Assembly (NCBI GenBank): GCA_026874595.1
Contig: CM049308.1
Coordinates: forward strand, 52,833,624 to 52,897,623
Reading direction: 5' to 3'
DNA: 64,000 bases
From: Sipunculus nudus
Lineage: Eukaryota; Annelida; Sipuncula; Golfingiida; Sipunculidae
A program made the position numbers and the translations under genes. Below are positions 60,509 through 64,000 of this stretch, piece after piece (the stretch's first letter is position 1; each line of letters starts with the position of its first letter). Below the pieces are notes generated by a model, which searched no databases, was not told the origin of the DNA, and saw nothing but the letters and a program-made list of their open reading frames with translations.

Positions 60509-63123
60509 GTATAAGGACTTGCCTGTTGATATCAGATAGGTTTGGCAAGTATCATAACCCAAAAAAAAGACTTGCCTGGTCAGTTCAGTGTGAGAGATCA
60601 TATTGTTAAATATTTGGTGTACATATATGATAAAGAATCCATTGGCCAAAAAAGCATATAAAAACATAATATAACATTAAATAGAAGCAATTAATAATTA
60701 CACAAAGAGAACTTATACTTAAACTGGTTACAAGCACTATATAGTACATATTTATAATGTCCCCAACTTTGTGTACTTTGTGCATAGAAGTTAATCAGAA
60801 AGCTGCTGTTGTACTTCTTATGCATTTATCCATCAGTAATACTGCTTTGTGCACGTATCAACCACCGCGCTTTTTCATATCAGTTCCTCATAAAGGCACT
60901 GTAAAAAGAGCATCTTCATTTGGTACACATTGTATGTGGCATATTAGTACTAGAGATATCACAGTTTATATGGCACATAGGTTTACTTTACAAATATAAT
61001 CACAGTACATAAGTACATATTTCCTTACCAAGCACATAAGACGTTATCTTTGGTGTGGTGATGTGCATACGTCAAACAATAAAGGAACTGCCCGTTTAAC
61101 TGAATTCAAATATAACATTACAACGACACATTTTCATAAATTCGACAGGCTGATTATTGCCGTCTTTGCTTGACACGAACCTGTTTAATACAAGACAAAA
61201 ATATATCTATGCAGAGTATCTTTCGGCATTTTAAATGGCTGTGTATAGGTATATTAATCAAAATAATACTATACTTCTTAGCTGTTGTACTTAGCTTTAT
61301 TTGTGGCATGTTTGCTTAATTTCATAATAACTTACCCCAATACATTTTAACAAGCCATGGCATATGTTCACCAACACCCATGAATAGTAAGTTAAAAGCC
61401 ATTGCATAAGTTTGGTAACCCCCAAATTTACATGTTCTAAAAACGTTTATAAATCCCACAAGTAGGCTATCAAACATATATACATGTTGTAATAATACTT
61501 AATTACAGGCATTGCATAAAATCTGTAACGCCCTCATTTACAGTCTTATGCATGTTTCCCATCTGGGCATTGCATAAAGAAAATCAAAATAAACCAAGAA
61601 ACCGGCTTTAAATAATGATCTGACACCAATTAGCAATAACCAATAAATACTATCACCAGTGCCGACCTGTGTTTCAAGTATTCGTTCGGGAAGACACTGG
61701 TGTTTGGATATCCAAAGCTCATTCCTGCGCGGTGAATGCATCTCAGGGCACGTTGGTTAAGTGAGAGAAGGACAGCTACTTCACTGAATTCTAATATCTT
61801 ATTTACAACTTATGTAAATATGGGTTATGAATATTAATGAATTTACAAATTATGTAATTTAAGCTATAAAAACTGCAAACGAGATGATATTCATTTGAAA
61901 ATCATAAAGAAAATTGTGTTTAAGTGCTGCATAAAATAAAACTCGGGAGTACGTCCCATGATATCGTGCACCTTCCATTGTTCAAGTGAGAATGTTTTTT
62001 TAACTAAAGGGATTTGATAAACACGATGTTTTAACAAATGTTAACTATAAATGGTTTCATACAGAGAGACCATGCACTTGAGACATGATAATTCAGGGAG
62101 TGGTTCGTGTATCTGTTTATAATATCCGATAATTGAAGTCTTCATTCATGTTTCATCCAGTATCCGGCGTGTCAATACTTCAGACTTATTTCTTAGTCCA
62201 TGTATCACAATCCATGTTAATCTAAGAAAGAAACCGAAATATCTCATCTTTATAAAATGCTTCAATGCAAGTCAAGACATAGAAAACAATACATGCGAAA
62301 GTTATTAAAAATCACATGAGGATAAATAAATTATGATGAAATATATCATGCATTCTGACAGAAAAACAATGCTATATGTGAAAATAACGTCTTTATTTTT
62401 GGTGCACACAACAGCTTATAGCGTGTAACTTAGAATATTACCCAAAGGCTTAATCAGTTGTGATTGTTGTTATCGACATTGCCCTCAGAATGTATTCAGG
62501 TATATTGATATCGTATCTTTTGTTATCCCATACAATCCTAAGAAAGTGAAGGGGCTTAATCACCTACCCGACCTTTATAGTTTTATAGGTAATCCCTTGG
62601 AGCTTGTATAAAATAAGGCCAGAAAACATGGATATCACCACACACAGGTTGTTTGTTTTGTGTATATCATCGTGTTTATAATATGTGGGGGCCCGCCAAA
62701 ATAAAACGAAATTCAACAAGGGCAGCAAGTCAAATAAGCCATAGCTTTGCAAATGGCATTTTGCAACAAGTGACCTTTCTACCTAAGCATAAGTATATGC
62801 AACCTACCACCACAGGTTACATGTTTTTCCAGTTTGTCAACATTGCTGCGTTAACAAACATGTTGATAAATAAGTTCATACATCCCTCATGGAGATGTTA
62901 CAAGATCAATTCGCAACCAAAATTACTTTAGATCATAAAAATACACTCAGAGGAAGCCAGAAATCACTTAATCCTTCTTCTAAAGGTAGGTGAATGGGCA
63001 CCTTTTAATCTTTCAAAGGGCTGAGCCAGCGATGTAGGTACAGCAAATTTCGTCCCCCTCGTAACAGGATTAACCGCTAGGACGATTTATATAATAAATG
63101 TTAGGACAACTGTTTGGGCTTAC
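60509..63123. other. Intergenic or intron, no gene recognised
   Basis: AT-rich. The phrase GCATTGCATAA recurs near 61,400, 61,510 and 61,568, suggesting small local duplications. If the RZ-finger gene continues on the minus strand, its 3' exons would lie here, but I could not identify any. Confidence 0.4.
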
Positions 63124-63291
63124 CGACTATTCCCCCATTAGGCCAAGCCGAGGCCGTTGCCCCGTCCATCTCTGATGCAACTCTGTTGTCACCACGAACC
63201 CGGTGACCAGTCCCTCCAATAGTCGCTTTACAATCGGGGCATGTTGCCTCCATAGTGGCACCACCGCAGTCTCCAATGGCGTACACGTGAC
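63124..63291 (-). CDS. Exon of an RZ-type zinc finger protein (RNF213/ZNFX1-like), partial gene
   Basis: Minus-strand exon bounded by a TTTCACACAG acceptor and a GTAAGC donor (GT at 63,122-63,123). It encodes GHVYAIGDCGGATMEATCPD, then CKATIGGTGHRVRGDNRVAS and EMDGA. The C-G-G, C-P-x-C-x-A-x-I-G-G and E-M-D-G-A pattern defines the RZ zinc finger found in RNF213 (E3 ligase acting on lipid and protein targets in pathogen defence) and ZNFX1 (helicase-like antiviral sensor). The first zinc ligand (in C-P-N-G-H) would be in the previous exon, beyond the window. Exon phases are 1 at both ends. In ZNFX1 the finger is C-terminal, in RNF213 internal; which one this is cannot be told. A lone decayed duplicate cannot be excluded. 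Confidence 0.75.
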
Positions 63292-64000
63292 CTGTGTGAA
63301 AAATAATATTATGTTTTACGTGAGACAAGCAGTTTGACCAGTGTGGATTGTGTAATATGGACATAACAGTGACTGTAAGTTTTGGGGGAATGAAAGTGTT
63401 TTAGCCTGAATCACGAGGGCTCTCATCTATTGATAAATATGGAAATGGTCCTGTAACTTAATAGATGAATTTGTGTGGCATATGTTACACTAGAGCTAAT
63501 GCTAACCTTCGTTTTACATGTCAACCATCCTCATGTGCCCTGATCAAACATCCCCAATATTAGCCATAGTAACTCAGTTATTAGATTTGCTTTCCGATGG
63601 TAAGGCAAATAGAATGTCAATATATTATCCTCATTACCCAAGTTGTATTTACAACTACTCATGAAATGTGTATTTATATCCCGTAAAACTCAGTAATCCA
63701 ATATTCAGCACCAAAATGCGAAAGGTGTATGGTTAAAGGTGACCGTTTAGCTAATATTCACGGCATAAATCCTCCATACTTTTTAAGCCAAAAACACTAA
63801 CACCCGTTAAGCGTCAGCTATCGCTCCCGTCATATTTAGAACAGGTTTGGTCACAAACAGATACATATTTGTATACAATTAAACCAATGCTGATTATAAA
63901 ATTACTATTTTTACAAAGATAAACAAAAAATACAATACGTGCTTGTTTAATACCATCGTTACGCGCGTTAGTGTGTTTTGGGCTTTACCGGTATTTTTTC
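63292..64000 (-). other. Probable intron upstream of the RZ exon
   Basis: No upstream exon carrying the C-P-N-G-H half of the finger was found before the window edge. Confidence 0.4.

Overview
This is animal nuclear DNA. It is AT-rich, every gene is split by GT-AG introns, and introns are packed with decayed transposons, MITEs, tRNA-derived SINEs, minisatellites and (TA)n tracts. The repeat style (TTTTAGCTCAGCTGA heads, TGACCCATGGGTCA tails, TCCGTCCGTC runs, internally tandem elements ending in CTAG) resembles lophotrochozoan and especially bivalve mollusc genomes. That placement is an inference from style, not a search result.

The window is dominated by one plus-strand gene, the nucleoporin NUP133 (scaffold Nup of the Nup107-160 Y complex), running to a stop codon at 57,894-57,896. 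I resolved 33 consecutive coding exons from 12,428 onward. Every junction keeps the reading frame and the product (about 1,085 residues from the first resolved exon) lines up with vertebrate NUP133 from the start of the beta-propeller to the C-terminus, including the membrane-sensing ALPS loop. The extreme N-terminus is not securely placed; a phase-compatible candidate first exon lies at the left edge (9-130).

The left 12.4 kb (intron 1 if the candidate exon is right, otherwise 5' flank) holds a (TA)n tract, an element built of seven 180-bp tandem units with a CTAG end (6.0-7.3 kb), and a graveyard of minus-strand coding relics at 8.4-12.1 kb: an OTU-type cysteine protease with a transposase-like exon upstream, a MULE transposase piece, a hAT transposase piece and a tRNA-type SINE.

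The introns at 30-34 kb, 34.7-36.7 kb, 38-49 kb and 52-54 kb are filled by a few related repeat families. One has a hairpin head and palindromic tail, with several 3' ends and a 1.6-kb tandem duplication. Another (two copies) has ~143-bp internal repeats and CTAG ends. Smaller items are two TA-flanked MITEs, a possible hAT MITE, a 48-bp minisatellite of about 12.6 copies and a cluster of AGGTCA half-sites.

Downstream of NUP133 are its 3' UTR, a non-LTR retrotransposon relic (60.3-60.5 kb) and, at the right edge on the minus strand, one exon of an RZ-type zinc finger protein (RNF213/ZNFX1-like) whose other exons are not seen here. No RNA genes, CRISPR arrays or operons were found.
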